DNA of 64,000 bases from Rhynchopus euleeides (GCA_963210315.1 OY723248.1:2248727-2312726); one strand, 5' to 3'. Numbered from the stretch's first letter, positions 41,180 to 52,683 are shown. The notes: a model not told the origin generated them from the sequence alone. Translations and numbers: made by a program.

Positions 41180-42944
41180 GCGTCGGCGGAGACGAACGAA
41201 GCGGGGAGGGGACCCGCAGACATCATCATCACACTTCCCGGCAAAGCTCCGACGCCTGATGGCGCCACAGGAGGCTTATCAGGAAGTGGGTCAGACCGAA
41301 GACGACCCGGACACCGACGAGTCGTACGGGCCAGGCATTGAAAACGGGTATGAGAGCGACCTCGCGGTGTGCGCGGGAGACAAGCTGCTGCGGCCGGCAA
41401 AGGAGGGGCGTGATGCGGGGACACACGGTGAAGCCATCGCACCGATCTGCAAGACACGGCTCAACCTCGACAGGCTGGTGGAGATGGACACGGCAGGGGA
41501 GTTGGACGGCGTGATAGATCTGATCCGGGAGCCGAGGGTGTTTGAGAACGCGCTGCTGCCAGGCGCAAGGGAGGCGTTCAGACGCCACCGCAAGGTATCC
41601 CGACACATGCTGCAACACCTCGACGACCTGGAGGGCTTCGGAGTGCTGAAGGAGGCGGATGCTGCCGCCTACCTCACCCTCCCGGCTTTCACCGTGTCCA
41701 AAAAGTCGGGAGGATTACGTTTCATCGTCGACGCCAGGCCGCTCAACAAGCACATGGTTCAACCCCCGGACATGCGCCTGGACGACATCATCGAGGTGAC
41801 GCGACGCATTGCTCTCGCAGAGTGGGTCGTGATGGCGGACGCGCGGAGCTGGTTCTACCAGTTCCCAGTGCAGAAGGAAATCCAGCGCTTTTTTGGAGTC
41901 TGGGTCGGGGGAGAACGCGACGAGTTCATCAAGACATTCCTCACCGTCATGTGCATGGGCTGGTCGCACTCTCCATCCATCGCGAACAGGAGCGCAAGGG
42001 TGCTGCTCCCGCCCAGCCAGGGGATCTGCTGGATCGACAACTTCGTGGTGCTGGGGCGAACCCGAGAGGAGGTGGCGAACCAATACGCTGCTTTCCTCGG
42101 GCGGTGCAGGGAAGTCCGAGCGGCGCTGAACTTCGACGACCCACAGCACGGAAGACCGACACAGCACTTCTCCGTGTTCGGCATCGAGTTCGACTTGCAA
42201 CGGCACACTTTCAGGATGGACCCGGCCTGGATCCGAAAGATCACCGAGCGCAGCGAGCTGGGGGCACTGCTCGAGGGGAGCTCGACGCCGCGCGGGGTGT
42301 TTCGGGTGTTCGGTGCGCTCGTGTGGCAGTCCTACGTCATGCGCGCCCCAATGTGCTACATGCCGGCAGCCCTTTCATTCATCCGACGAGTGGCGAAGCG
42401 GGCACACGCGGAAGGGGGTACGTGGGATGCAGTATGCACAGTACCCACCTCGGTGCAGCGTGAGACTGTGGACCGTATGCGCTTCATCGCAGAGAACGAC
42501 TGGCGGGCCGCGACTGACCCCCCCTCCGTGGTATCGCTATGGACAGATGCATCATCGCGCGAGTGGGCCGCCATTCTAGTCAGGCCAGAGGGGGAGACAG
42601 TCGCACAGGGAACGTTCCGCGGAGCGGACGAGGGGGCGCACATTTTCCTAAAGGAGGCACACGCCGTCTGGCAAGGCCTGCGACTGGCTCAGAGGTATAC
42701 AGACATGACCGTGACATGCTACATCGACAACCTCCCCCTTGTGTTCTCGATGCGCAGGGGCCACTGCTCCAACTTCCGCGGCAACATGGTGTTGCAGGAG
42801 ATCTTCACCATCGCCCGGAAGAATAGGATGCGGCTCCGACCGCAGTGGGTGGCTTCCCAGGACCAGAGAGCTGACGAATACACCCGGGGTAAGCAAGCGG
42901 CAGACCCGGCTTTCCTGGAGACACGCCCGATACCCGGCGCGTAA
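41180..42944 (+). CDS. Reverse transcriptase-RNase H of the YR retrotransposon
   Basis: RT begins around ALPAFTVSKKSGGLRFIVD-like sequence (~41680-41735) and shows RPLNKHMVQPPDMRLDDI, MADARSWFYQFPV, MGWSHSPSIANRS and the palm-loop region WIDNFVVLG. RNase H follows (SLWTDASSREWAAIL, FLKEAHAVWQGLRLA, CYIDNLPLVFS, DQRADEYTRG). The same frame is open from 39705, but the part before ~41180 overlaps the other two ORFs and has no protein character. The type is DIRS-like RT-RH. Confidence 0.8.
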
Positions 42945-43003
42945 CTTCCGCGGCCGTCCCGAGAGACCAGGGACGGCCACGTCCCTCCGGATGAGGGTCC
43001 TGA

Positions 43004-43070
43004 GTGGAAGCGTCAACGCATCACAAACAAAATACGAGTAAAGAGCGGCTGTACTGGAGTGACATTTTTT
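43004..43070 (+). repeat. B1 repeat of the YR retrotransposon
   Basis: GTGGAAGCGTCAACGCATCA to GTGACATTTTTT, 67 bp, identical to 43166-43232. Confidence 0.85.
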
Positions 43071-43165
43071 ACGCACACTTGTGAGCAGAAAATGTCACTT
43101 CACCACAGCCAAACGTGCTCCGCACACCACTAGCCTCCCCCATCACAGGAGTTGAGGTTTTGTGT
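43071..43165 (+). repeat. A2 repeat of the YR retrotransposon
   Basis: Identical to A1 as far as can be read. Confidence 0.85.
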
Positions 43166-43232
43166 GTGGAAGCGTCAACGCATCACAAACAAAATACGAG
43201 TAAAGAGCGGCTGTACTGGAGTGACATTTTTT
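43166..43232 (+). repeat. B2 repeat of the YR retrotransposon
   Basis: Second copy of B. The right junction joins its T run to ACTTGATATACATG of the host array. Confidence 0.85.
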
Positions 43233-43286
43233 ACTTGATATACATGTATTTTACATGTATATTTCAGGCATATACATGTATTATAC

Positions 43287-44954
43287 CATGGTTGCATAGC
43301 GGCCGTTTTAAAAATTCCCTTGTATTTTGTGGACTTGCAAAAACGGCCGCTGATTTTCAGCATTTTAAAAAACGGCCGTTTTTTTTACCTGGGAATTTTG
43401 TATGGGGCGTGGGTCAGCAGGCGAGATCCCACCACCAGGAGTGCCTCCCCACTGCAAGGGATACCCTGCAGCAAGCATTGTGAGCGCGCCTTCAAGTATG
43501 ATGCGAAGAGTTCAGACTTCGTGGACCACTTTGACGGACCGCGCCATATCAAGAAGAAGAAGAACGCAGCGTTGAAAGTGCAGAGCCAGGGAAACAGCTG
43601 GCGCTGTCGGAGTGCGATACCCTCAGTGGCAGGCTTGCAACTTCGGATCGCCCGGGGTGCGTTGTTCACCGGATCACCGGCTGGCATGGTGCATGATGCT
43701 GTCAAGAAGTGTGTCCCGAGGAGGGGCTGAACATGGTTGCGGCCAATCAAGGCACGTGTGTCGTGGATGACCGTGCAGGCAGAGGTGGGTGTCGCTCACT
43801 GGCATCAGGGCTCTTCCGACAGAGCTTTCCCTTGATCTCGGCGACAGCACCCCGGCTGAGAAGGACACCGCCTTCGCTGATTTATTCCCGAAGGCACGGG
43901 CGATCATCCCGGGCAATATGCAGCACCAGCTGGATGGGTTCACGACCGCACTGGCGCTGAAGGATGTGCTGTGCCACATCTCTGACGCAGCTGAGAGGGA
44001 GAAGCAGGCGAGCAAGACGGCACCACCGGCCGTGCGATCCCGCTTCTCTCCGACACACACTACCTGCACCGCTTGAGTGGATCTGCACCTTGCACCACGT
44101 CCCCGGGCATTCATACAATCTTCCGGGCCCGCTGCAGGACAGCGGCCCTGCTACGTGTGCGTCGCTTCTGCGGTTGGCAGAGATGCCCACGAAATCGCTG
44201 GGCTCGAGTCCCACCTGCAGGCCGCCGTCCGCCTGACGGCACCCCTCGCATCGCTGCTCCAGAAGTACTGCGATGCGCAGCTGGGTGTGCCAACGGAGTG
44301 CCCCTGTCGACGCAGTGTACACCGACATTGAGAAAGTGTCTGAGGTGGGGAAGTACGACCCCCCAGTGCCCCTGGCAGGGGAGCTGGCCTGGGCTGGCGA
44401 CCGCATGCGCAGAAGGTGGGACGGCACGGAATCAGGGAAGTCCTTCTGGTTTGCGGTCCGCCGTCTGTGCCCGAGCGCGTACGGCCGCATGAGTCGTAGG
44501 GGTGTCAGAACCCCGGTGCCACCTCCCCTCTGTTTCGGGGAGTTCACGAGCGGGGCCTGGGTGATCTACGACTAGGCCACCACGTTCCGAGGGTGTGCTG
44601 GATTTCTGGGACAACCCGGGGGCGAACCGGGCTGCTACACTCCTCTCTGCTCTCGGGTGTCTGCTGCTTGTCGAGCGACAGGCAGGGCGGAAGCCATTTT
44701 TCTTTGTACAGTCGACAGAGAATCGCAGTGCCCAATGTCATGTGCAGGCAACAGGGAGTTGTCAAGTGTGTTTCCTCAGCTCGGTACGGTAAGCAGGAGG
44801 CGAATCTCCAAAGGAAAATAGGAGGGGGGAAAAAACGGCCGTTTTTTCGCCAACAAAACATGAAAACGGCCGTTTTTATATTTCGGTAGCGGGAACTGAG
44901 GTAGTGAATTCTCAGAAAATCCACTCCCTCCATGACGGCCGTTATGACACTATG
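43287..44954 (+). mobile_element. Decayed BED-finger hAT-like transposon
   Basis: Imperfect TIRs (CATGGTTGCATAGCGGCCGT against CATAGTGTCATAACGGCCGT) and the direct repeat TTATAC (43281-43286, 44955-44960). The inverse of 34334-34430 is an uninterrupted version of this site, which confirms the boundaries. Subterminal AACGGCCGTT palindromes are repeated. A 6-bp TSD is short for hAT (8 bp), so superfamily assignment rests on the gene remnant. Confidence 0.65.
43437..44573 (+). pseudogene. hAT-like transposase pseudogene
   Basis: The plus strand reads a BED-type finger (CSKHCERAF ... DHFDGPRHIKKKKN) and then ARGALFTGSPAGMVHDAV, which lines up with AKGVLYTGITAGAMQG of the transposase at 1-1111. 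A stop follows at about 43730. Later fragments lie in different frames: 43789-44076 (PAEKDTAFADLFPKARAIIP) and ~44330-44573 (ELAWAGDRMRRRWDG ... SFWFAVRRLCPSAYG). At least three frame changes are needed to connect them, so the copy is non-functional. It is related to the gene at the window start, but by motif only. Confidence 0.55.
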
Positions 44955-45051
44955 TTATACATGTATAATAGTTGACATGCAAGTATTATACATGTATAAT
45001 ACATGTATATACTTGTAGTTATACATGTAAAATTTACAAGATCCCACCGTG

Positions 45052-45582
45052 AAACACCCCTCCCCCCCCCCCAACCCGCCCCGATTTTGGACATGATCAA
45101 TAAAGCCAATTCAGCCAACAGGCCAACAGGGGCCTTGTCTTTGGGCTTACCCTCTCTCTATCCCCCATGGATCTCCCCCCCCCTCTTCCCGCACCCCATG
45201 CACACCCCCTCTTCTCTCTCCTTTCGCCTTCCTCTCTCGCCACCACCCCATGCGACGACAGAAGAAAAGTACCCCCCCCCCCCACACCACACCACCACCC
45301 CACCGGCCCTCCACCTCCTCGCCCCAAGGGCCATCTGATGAGAGTTCTGCATTAAAATGATTTCGTTTTACCCATCCCGTGCCCTCTCACACGCCCTTCC
45401 AACCGCCTTCTCTTGTTTTTCGGGAATGTGTTTTTGTCTTGTTTCGCCACCAGGCGCGCCACCCCCCCCGCCCCTCCCCCCGCCCCTGTCGCACACCTCG
45501 CGTATCTGCCGAGGTGATTGACCCCTGCCCGCCACCCTCCGACCCCCTCTCACGCATGTCGCCCCGCGTGTGCCTCCCGCAG
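45052..45582. other. Pyrimidine-rich spacer
   Basis: Long C/T tracts and a few AATAAA words (~45104 and 45348). No gene is seen. It could be intron or UTR of the exon-like segment that follows. Confidence 0.25.
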
Positions 45583-45711
45583 ATTCCATCTGGCGTGCCG
45601 GCCACACCGATGGGTGGCGTGGCCAACAAGCCAGCCCAGATCGCGCGCTCGTTGTTTGGACTGGGTCAGCCTGACTCAGTCAGGCTCCCGATGCACCGCA
45701 GTGCCGTCTAA
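45583..45711 (+). other. Exon-like segment
   Basis: After the strong acceptor TGTGCCTCCCGCAG the frame reads IPSGVPATPMGGVANKPAQI ... MHRSAV to a TAA at 45711. Probably a terminal exon. No upstream exon was found, since the nest ends at 45051. Confidence 0.3.
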
Positions 45712-46120
45712 TTTGCCACCCCCGCCCCGCCCCCATTCGTTTCCCGTCTGAATGTCAGGCGAACATGATTTGGAATCGTGCGGCACAGCTCACCCGAATA
45801 CCGGAGAGTGCGGGGCCTTCACGCCAACGGGAGGTGTGCGTGTGGGGGGGGGGGGGGGGGGGGGCAGTGGCTGGGGTAATTTTCTGGGGGGTCGCTTACA
45901 GCCCCGGGGGGGGGGGGGGCTGGCGTGCATGCAGGGTGCAGGCAGCGCGCGCAAATGCGGCCTGTTTCCGGGTGCCCGCGCGCTGCCGGCGACCGTGCAC
46001 CCGAGGTGCACGGTTTGGGCTGAATCTGGGTGACGTACGAGTAGGGCTCCCACCCTGAAAATGGGCTACCTGCGGTCACTCCAGGTACCTGACACCACCC
46101 GAAAGTGACCCAAAATCAGC
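45712..46120. other. G-run low-complexity region
   Basis: Two long poly-G tracts (45845-45864, 45904-45918) in otherwise unremarkable sequence. No gene. Confidence 0.3.
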
Positions 46121-46960
46121 GGGACCCCCTCCTCGGGTGTTCCGAAACCCCTTTCTTTTGACTATTTGGAATCTGTGCGGATCGTAGTGGGGTCACACTG
46201 TGGGTCGAGGTGTCAAGCTTCACCCATGAAATGTGGGTCTGATTCAGGGTCTGGTCATAGGAGGCTGGCCCCAGGAGGATGTGACTGGGAGGCAGCCACA
46301 CCAGCCCACCCACCCAGTGGGACCCCCTCCTCGGGTATTCCAAAACCCCGTTCTTCTGAATGTTTGGAACTTTTGCGAATCGTAGTGGGGTCACTTTGTG
46401 GGTCTAGGAGCCAAACACCGTCCATGAAATGTGCCTCTGGTTCAGGGGCTGGTCCTAAGGGAATGTGACTGGGAGGCAGCCACACCCACCCACCCAGCGG
46501 GACCCCCTCCTCGGGTGTTCCTAAACCCCTTTCTTTTGAACGTTTGGAATTTGTGCGGATCACAGTGGGGTCACTTTGGTGGTGTGCGAGCCAAGCATCA
46601 CCCATGAAACACGGGTCTAGTTCAGGGGCTGGTCAGCGTGGCTGGGAGGCAGTCAGCCCACACCCCACCCACCCAGTGGGACCCCCTCCTCGGGTGTTCC
46701 AAAACCCCTTTCTTTTGAACGTTTGTAATTTTTGCGGATCACAGTGGGGTCACTTTGGTGGTGTACGAGCCAAGTTTCGCCCATGAAACGTGGGTCTGGT
46801 TCAGGGACTGGTCATGGGTGAAGGTGACTGGGAGGCAGCCACCAGCCCACACCCCACCCCACCTACCCACCCAGAGGGACCCCCCCCTCGGATTTTCCAA
46901 AAACCCGTTCTTTGGGATATTTGGGATCCGTGCGGATTGTGGTGGGGTCATTTTGGCCAT
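46121..46960. repeat. ~180-bp tandem satellite, five units
   Basis: Units start GGGACCCCCTCCTCGGGTGT at about 46121, 46319, 46499, 46678 and 46876, each including TTTGGAA...GCGGATC(A/G)..GTGGGGTCA and CCATGAAA(T/C).(C/T)GGGTCT. A fragment in reverse orientation lies at 51190-51242. Confidence 0.8.
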
Positions 46961-47335
46961 GGGGTGCCTATTGACACCACTTACTGGGAAATGCCAATTG
47001 GGTAAAAGTACCCCCCCCCCCCTGTACAGGTACAAGGGGGGGGGTCCTTTCCTACAGGTGCGGGAGGTAGCCAGTGTACCCCCCCCCCTGTCCCCCACTT
47101 TGTGAGGGACCCCCCCCCCCCCGACCAGGGTGGGGGTCACCAGGCATGTCGCTAAGCGTCGACCGTCGACCCAGTGGAACTGGGTTGCCATTCAAGCCTG
47201 GACCAAGCGTCAACCCATTCCGGGTCGACGCTAACCTAGCGTTGACCCGGTTCCACTGGGTCGACGCTCACCAAGCGTCGACCAAGCGTCAACCCACTTT
47301 CACTGGGTCGACGTCGAAGAGAGTATGGTTTTGCA
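46961..47335. repeat. AGCGTCGACC-rich short repeats
   Basis: C/G runs and then repeated AAGCGTC(A/G)ACCCA and GGTCGACGCT words in both orientations (47150-47320). No gene. Confidence 0.4.
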
Positions 47336-47600
47336 GGAACAGATGCTCACTACCGTGGCCTCCGGCGGCTGGGGGGCTCCGCCCCCCAGACCCCCCTGTA
47401 TAGCGTGTGCACACAGGTCAGGAATCCAACAGCTCCAGTAGCCTCAGGAGGACGCAGCCAACTCACACAGAATCTGTACGCCCACAATGAACAGATGTTC
47501 ACTACCGTGGCCTCCGGCGGCTGGGGGGCACCGACCCCCAGACCCCCCATCTCGCGTGCCCGTCTAGTAACCAAGTCCTTGCGCTTCAACGGCCGTGGCA
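47336..47600. repeat. Copy of the hAT-MITE internal double module
   Basis: CTACCGTGGCCTCCGGCGGC followed by the palindrome CTGGGGGGC-TCC-GCCCCCCAG, then AGGACGCAGCCAACTC and a second module copy, as inside 2144-2794, 60966-61640 and 62708-63913. The terminal repeats of a surrounding element were not found here. Confidence 0.6.
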
Positions 47601-48047
47601 TATCAGGGGGTAAATCATGGTCCCGAAAGCCATTTTTTGGGTTTCTTCCGGCACCCGAGGATGGCGCGAGCGGGAGAGGAACCACGGAAGGAACCCAGCG
47701 CCTCACACCGTGCCCACCTAGCGGTCCACCGACGGGAAAATTAGGCAACAACACGAGCGCGCGCGAAGCGCGCGCGAGAAAAATTGACCCCTAGTGTTTC
47801 CCCCTGATCCCCCCCCAAAACAGGAGCGTCAACCCACCAAATCTCCATAATCGAAAAGTTAGCGACAGGCCTGGGGGGTCACCCAAAATTTCGAGGAAAT
47901 CCTGGTGTCACCCTGAAAACCTGGGTCGCCAGCCTGACCTCAGCCCGCGGGGAGCCCAGGCCACAGCATCCTGTTCCGTCCGCATGTGAGAGGAGGTATG
48001 TGTGGAAGCGTTCCTGCTCCCGTTCGTTCCTGTATCCTTCCGTTCAG
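47601..48047. other. Spacer without recognised feature
   Basis: No coding or repeat signal that can be supported, apart from a GCGCGCGAAGCGCGCGC palindrome near 47757. Confidence 0.2.
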
Positions 48048-48114
48048 TTCACAAGGCTAAGCTCACTGAAACACGTTCTGAAATTAGCTTGTGTTGCCGT
48101 GGATCACACAGCAG
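48048..48114 (+). other. Exon-like segment with both splice signals
   Basis: A 67-nt segment between a pyrimidine tract ending CCGTTCAG and a CAG|GTGACA donor, open as FTRLSSLKHVLKLACVAVDH. It is the best single splice-site pair in this region, yet no partner exons could be proved. Confidence 0.3.
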
Positions 48115-51100
48115 GTGACAGGAGGGCGGGGAGGCATGTGGCACCCCGTGTTGTGTGCGCTCCCAACACCCAGGGGGAAAAAAATGCCAAGCCAAGCCAA
48201 AGATGGGCAAACAAAAATGACGTTCCCCGGACCACTTGTGTTGGCCAAGGGGCGTTGCAGGGAATATCCCCGGCAGGTGTGTCGTGTGTGAATCGCCAGC
48301 ATAAATACGGAAATGTCAAGGGTGGGGATATTCTGTGCACGCATAAATCCTCAGAACAGGCGGTGGGCTCTGCCCTATGGTCACCACCCCTGGACACGCA
48401 GGCCCTACTGTTTCTTGGCACCTGGCTTCTCCGTTCTGTTTCTGTTGGTGGCGGTTGGCAGGGTCGGGTTTCATCTGAAACTTGCGTTATTCATGCTGTG
48501 GGGGTCACCCCTGCAACTCACTTGTGTGGGGGAAAAAACTGGGGCCAGACTTTGGTTGGTTTGTGTTCACTCCCACCCCCACCCCCTCTTGTGACGACAC
48601 CCCGCCCACCCCCCACCCCCCCCACCCCTCCGCTGTTGTGTTTTCCCACGATGCCGCAAAGAATAGAGCGCTACAAATCACCAGCCGAGGCGCACGGCTG
48701 GACACCGCGAGGCACGCCCTCTCCCCCTCACGACCCCTCCAATCAATGCATAGACTCGCGACGCCAGAAAATCCTTTCATGGGTGGAAGCTCCGCGAACA
48801 CGGCACCGCCCGCAAAGCCACTGCGATGCGCCATCTCCCCTTCGCTTGGTTACGGCCGGGCTGTGGGGAATCACTGTGGCAAAACAAAACAAAAATGATG
48901 TCCCCTCCGCCTCGCATCCCTCCAGGTGTGGCGGTGGATGAGCGTTTTCACTCAACAGTTCCAGAAATTGCATTGTTGAGGGGAAGGGCATCGGCCCTTT
49001 CTTTTGCCCGCCCACCCCCCCCCCACCACTCCCCCCGCACACGCACACGATTGCCGTTGTCGCGTTTTTTTGCCCATTCTACTTATCTATTCATCATGCA
49101 GGTGCCTGAAAGGCAGTCGCCCCGCTTTCAAAAAAAATGCCGGTGTTGCTTCAGGACAAGAGCTCGAGCCCCCGCTCCCCTCCCCCGGCCAACAGGGGGG
49201 TGTGCTGGGGCTTGCCGCACCTCCAACGGATATCACATCCACCCGAAAGGAATGCCCGTGATTGCCTTGCGCACCGTTTGTCATGAACGTTGCTCTCGGT
49301 CACGGGTCGGATTTCATACAGATATCTGAGCTTTTTGAATCGACTGCCGAAGGTCCCTGCAGTGGGGCTGATTTCGCTTGGGGGGGGGGGAGGGGGGGAG
49401 GGTCGGGACAGTGATCCTGCACTGTATGTTTCTCTTGCCATGATTGGTTGTGCTCGTATGTTTTTCTTCTTGCTGTAGTGGTTGCCTCGCCGTCACAGCT
49501 CGCATCGAACCTGATACTGTGCATGCTCCTTGCTGGAGCGCTTTTGGTTGGCTCCCCCCGTCACCAAGTCACTGCTGCCTTTGGCTGGGGTGGCGCCCCC
49601 TGCCACGAATGCCATGCTGAACGACCTGAAATATGTTTTGGGCCACGCTTCCTCCCACTTTTCCCGGTGACCGCCTGGGGTGCCCATCTGAGGGCAACCA
49701 TCTAAACAGGCCAGGCACTGCACCCCGCCACACCGACACCTGCCGACATCAGTGTTCCTTGCTGGATTAAAACCAGTCGTACTCCGTTGGAGTCTGCAGA
49801 GCGTGTGCTCTGCAGCCAAGAGAATACCTCTTCATCACATATGTGTGGGCAAGGCATGCCTGGGCTGGGTGGAGTGTGGCGTGATTGGGTCACGGGGCAG
49901 TGGATGGCGTGCCAAAGAGCCTGTGTGTATCGTGGCATGTGGGACCGCGTTCCATCCAGAGGCAGCACCGTGCGCCTGACGGTTCGATTTCATCCAGCCA
50001 AAAAAACCGCCCCCCGATTTCTTCTTCGTTTCTCTTCGTTCCTCTATGTCAGTTCATTTGCAATAGGGGCTGTGCAGCCCAATCCACAGCAAACGCAACC
50101 CCAGCGATTCTTCTCGAAGGCCTCGCAAACCTGATGCCTGATCGTTCCGTCTCCCTCCCCTGCCCCGCGGCTGCGGGGTGGGGGGTTGGGGGGACAATGC
50201 TAATGATAATAACTCCAACCGCAGGCCAAAAGCAAAACATTCTCAGGGTGCGTGATTTCGAAGCGATTTCCATCACGTTTTGCCACGAGCACACAAGCAA
50301 TGCGAAAGCCACGACGTAATAACCTCCTTCTTCATTCATCCAGTTTAGTGTGACATACACCCTCATTACTACTTGTGGTTCCGCCCAGGCGGTCTCACCC
50401 CACTTGGACAGGCCCCCTTTTGTGTTCAAACTGTGCCAACTGCGCCAACTGTGCCCCTGGTCCTCTGCAGGGGGACTCGCCCTTCTATAGCATGCTATAG
50501 AACGAAGCCCCTCTCTCCCCTCCTCTCCTTGGACAGGGTCTTCTGATGATCCAGGTATCCCCATACCCCCCCTCCCGCATACCGCCTGCCTGCACAATCT
50601 CCCCCCCTACCCCAGCCGCTTCGTATTTATGTGTGGGGAGGGGGGGGGGGGCTTTTGCTGTTCCGCAATCTGTGTCGCCCTCCAAGGAAGGGCAGACAAC
50701 CCCAGGCCCTCTGGGCATCCCCATGTTGTCGTGACGGGATCCTTATTTGTCTGATGCCATGCAACTCCGTCCGTTGCAGGCCACTGGAAATTGATCGCCA
50801 ACCCCCGCCCACCCACTCAGCCCTCAAAGCCCGGCTGTGGCCGGCTCGCCCTTGTGAAGGAGAGAGGATGGCCCACAGTGAGGCGGTGAAGAACCGCTGC
50901 GGATGCTTCTTACTCTCCTGTTTTACATCAGTTCTTCTCCCCCCGGAGACAACCTTTGTTGCCGCACAGTGTCCCACTGGCGAGCTGGAATTATTTTGAC
51001 GTAGGCAGTGGGTGGAAGGCTCCACCGGCAAAAATGTTCTAAACCCCCCTCACACCTATTGTTTACCTACAGCTATTGTTTACATAAAATTATTTACATG

Positions 51101-51245
51101 TATTGTTTACATACGATTATTATTTACATGTAATTATTTTTTTTTGGTTTTTCGAAAATTTTTTGAAGGTGTTCTAAAGGGCCAGACTTGGTACCTCGGT
51201 CACCAAAGTGACCCCACCACGATCCGCATGGATTCCAAACAATGC
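48115..51245 (+). other. Region of intron-like spacers with weak exon candidates
   Basis: Candidate coding segments each follow a pyrimidine-rich AG: 49102-49261 (NAGVASGQELEPPLPSPGQQ), 49479-49705 (VASPSQLASNLILCMLLAGA, hydrophobic) and 50821-50999 (LKARLWPARPCEGERMAHSE ... ELELF). Most end in stops and do not join in one frame. They may be the remains of one or more host genes. No family is recognised. Confidence 0.25.
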
Positions 51246-52683
51246 AATGGAGGATGTATAACGAACTGTAAATTCTGTAAAATTTTGTAAAAAATGGGGG
51301 GATTTTTTTGGAAAAATGGCCAAAAAAAGAGTGTGGGGAGTTGGGTCCAGTTTAGCAAAGTCCGTGTATTTGGACGCGGCCCCTCAGATAAGGAAGCCGC
51401 GTCTCAGGTGCGATATGGGGTGTTGGAGAATTTCAGGGTTCGGCCCGAAATTCCCGTTCGAACCGCTATCCCAGGTCCGACTCAAAACTGTGCTGGGCTC
51501 TCGGAGACGGGAGCCCGAAAGCGGGAAGACCAAGCCAATTGTTTTTCCGTGCGAGGATCACTCCTCGACACTGTGTGGAAGCCCTGCAGGGCACATCCAT
51601 GAGACGCATCACAACAGAAGGGACAGAAGAACATGAGGCCACGAGGAAGCTGGCCGTGTATCGCAAAGTTTTCGACAACGTAGCATGCCCGAGAGGAACG
51701 TTCTTCCCGTTCCCATTCAGGGTACGGTACACCTGAGGACAGCAAAAGACGGTCACCTTGCAGGCGGGGCAACGCCTGCATGAACGCAGATAAAATTGCA
51801 GCATACGTTCCCTGCATCAGGAGCCGGTTGTCAAGCCTCCCGTGTTGCAGTTGTAGGGCTCCGAATAACACCCAGTTTCATCGGACCGTAACGAGGATCT
51901 TGGCATCGACGAGCCACAGACTGTGACACTTTACAGTCGGAATCGCGTCCGACACCTGGTAGGCATTGCCATGCCGATGGAAGGCCCCCCCAGCCCATGG
52001 GGGGCCCGGGGTCTCAGACGGTGGGAGGCACTCCAGAGTGGCGTGTGGCGTCCGACCGGCGCGGACTGCGCTACAACACCGCAACCGAGGGCACCTGCAA
52101 CTACATTTGGATGCGGGACACGGCATCTTCTGAGATGCTCGGCGGGGAGAGGGGGTCTCTCTGTACCTCCTAGGGAAAGCGGACAGAACGAGGTAGGCAC
52201 TCGGAGATGGAGCCGAGAGGGGCGGACGGGGGTTCTTTCAGGCAGCGCCGCAACAGCGAGAAGAACACGTGCAACCCCAGAACATGAGGCGCCGTGACGG
52301 AGCAACAGGAGAAAACCATAAAAACAGGGCGTCCGGACGACAGACAGGCACGGGACTGGAAACGCAAACAAACAGACAGCCGAAAAGAAGTCGAAGTGAA
52401 ACGGTTGTACAAAGGTCTCGGCTTTACCGACGTCCTTCGTACAGAGTGAAACGACGACGCCGCCGAAGGCGGCCAATCCGCCGCCCGAAGGGCGGCGGAA
52501 AAATTTTTGGGGTGTTTTTGGGTGAAAATCCGGGCAACCCGGGCCCTTTGGGACCACATAGGCCAGGAAAGGCCAAAATTTTCGACTTTTTTCGGAAATT
52601 TTCCGATTTTTCACAGTGTGGCAGTCCGCAGACACAGATTTTCGGGTCAGAAAAAAAAATTTTTTTTCGACCCAAAAATTTGG

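Larger units (their letters stand above)
38285..43232 (+). mobile_element. Tyrosine-recombinase retrotransposon with split direct repeats (VIPER/Ngaro/PAT-like), looks whole
   Basis: Layout: A1 (38285-38379), tandem array (38440-39130), gag-like ORF, tyrosine recombinase ORF, RT-RNase H ORF, B1 (43004-43070), A2 (43071-43165), B2 (43166-43232). A1 and A2 appear identical, and so do B1 and B2, so the copy is young. There is no target duplication. The left junction, the B1-A2 junction and the right junction all share a T run followed by AC, as expected when a circular intermediate integrates by recombination at a matching core. The order gag-YR-RT-RH differs from DIRS and Ngaro (YR last) and recalls the VIPER elements of trypanosomes. 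It looks whole. Confidence 0.8.
32554..45051. mobile_element. AT-rich foldback element hosting four nested insertions
   Basis: Ends are CACGGTGGGATCTTGTAAAT and its exact inverse at 45012-45051. What remains of the host element (~0.7 kb: 32554-32586, 34334-34618, 38052-38284, 43233-43286, 44955-45051) is made of TACATGTA and ACTTGCATGCAAGT palindromes. Four elements interrupt it: 32587-34333, 34619-38051, 38285-43232 and 43287-44954. A 2-bp AA flanks each end, too short to be informative. Confidence 0.65.

Noticed and set aside
47120-47930. hAT element around the GC module (CAGGGTG at 47127, CACCCTG at 47916)
   Set aside because: The ends are short matches and the flanking eight bases differ, so no TSD supports it.
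52507-52680. N-terminal extension of the REL-LINE polyprotein
   Set aside because: These bases belong to the TIR element into which the LINE inserted; the same sequence occurs at 33606-33780 and 33990-34160 without any LINE.
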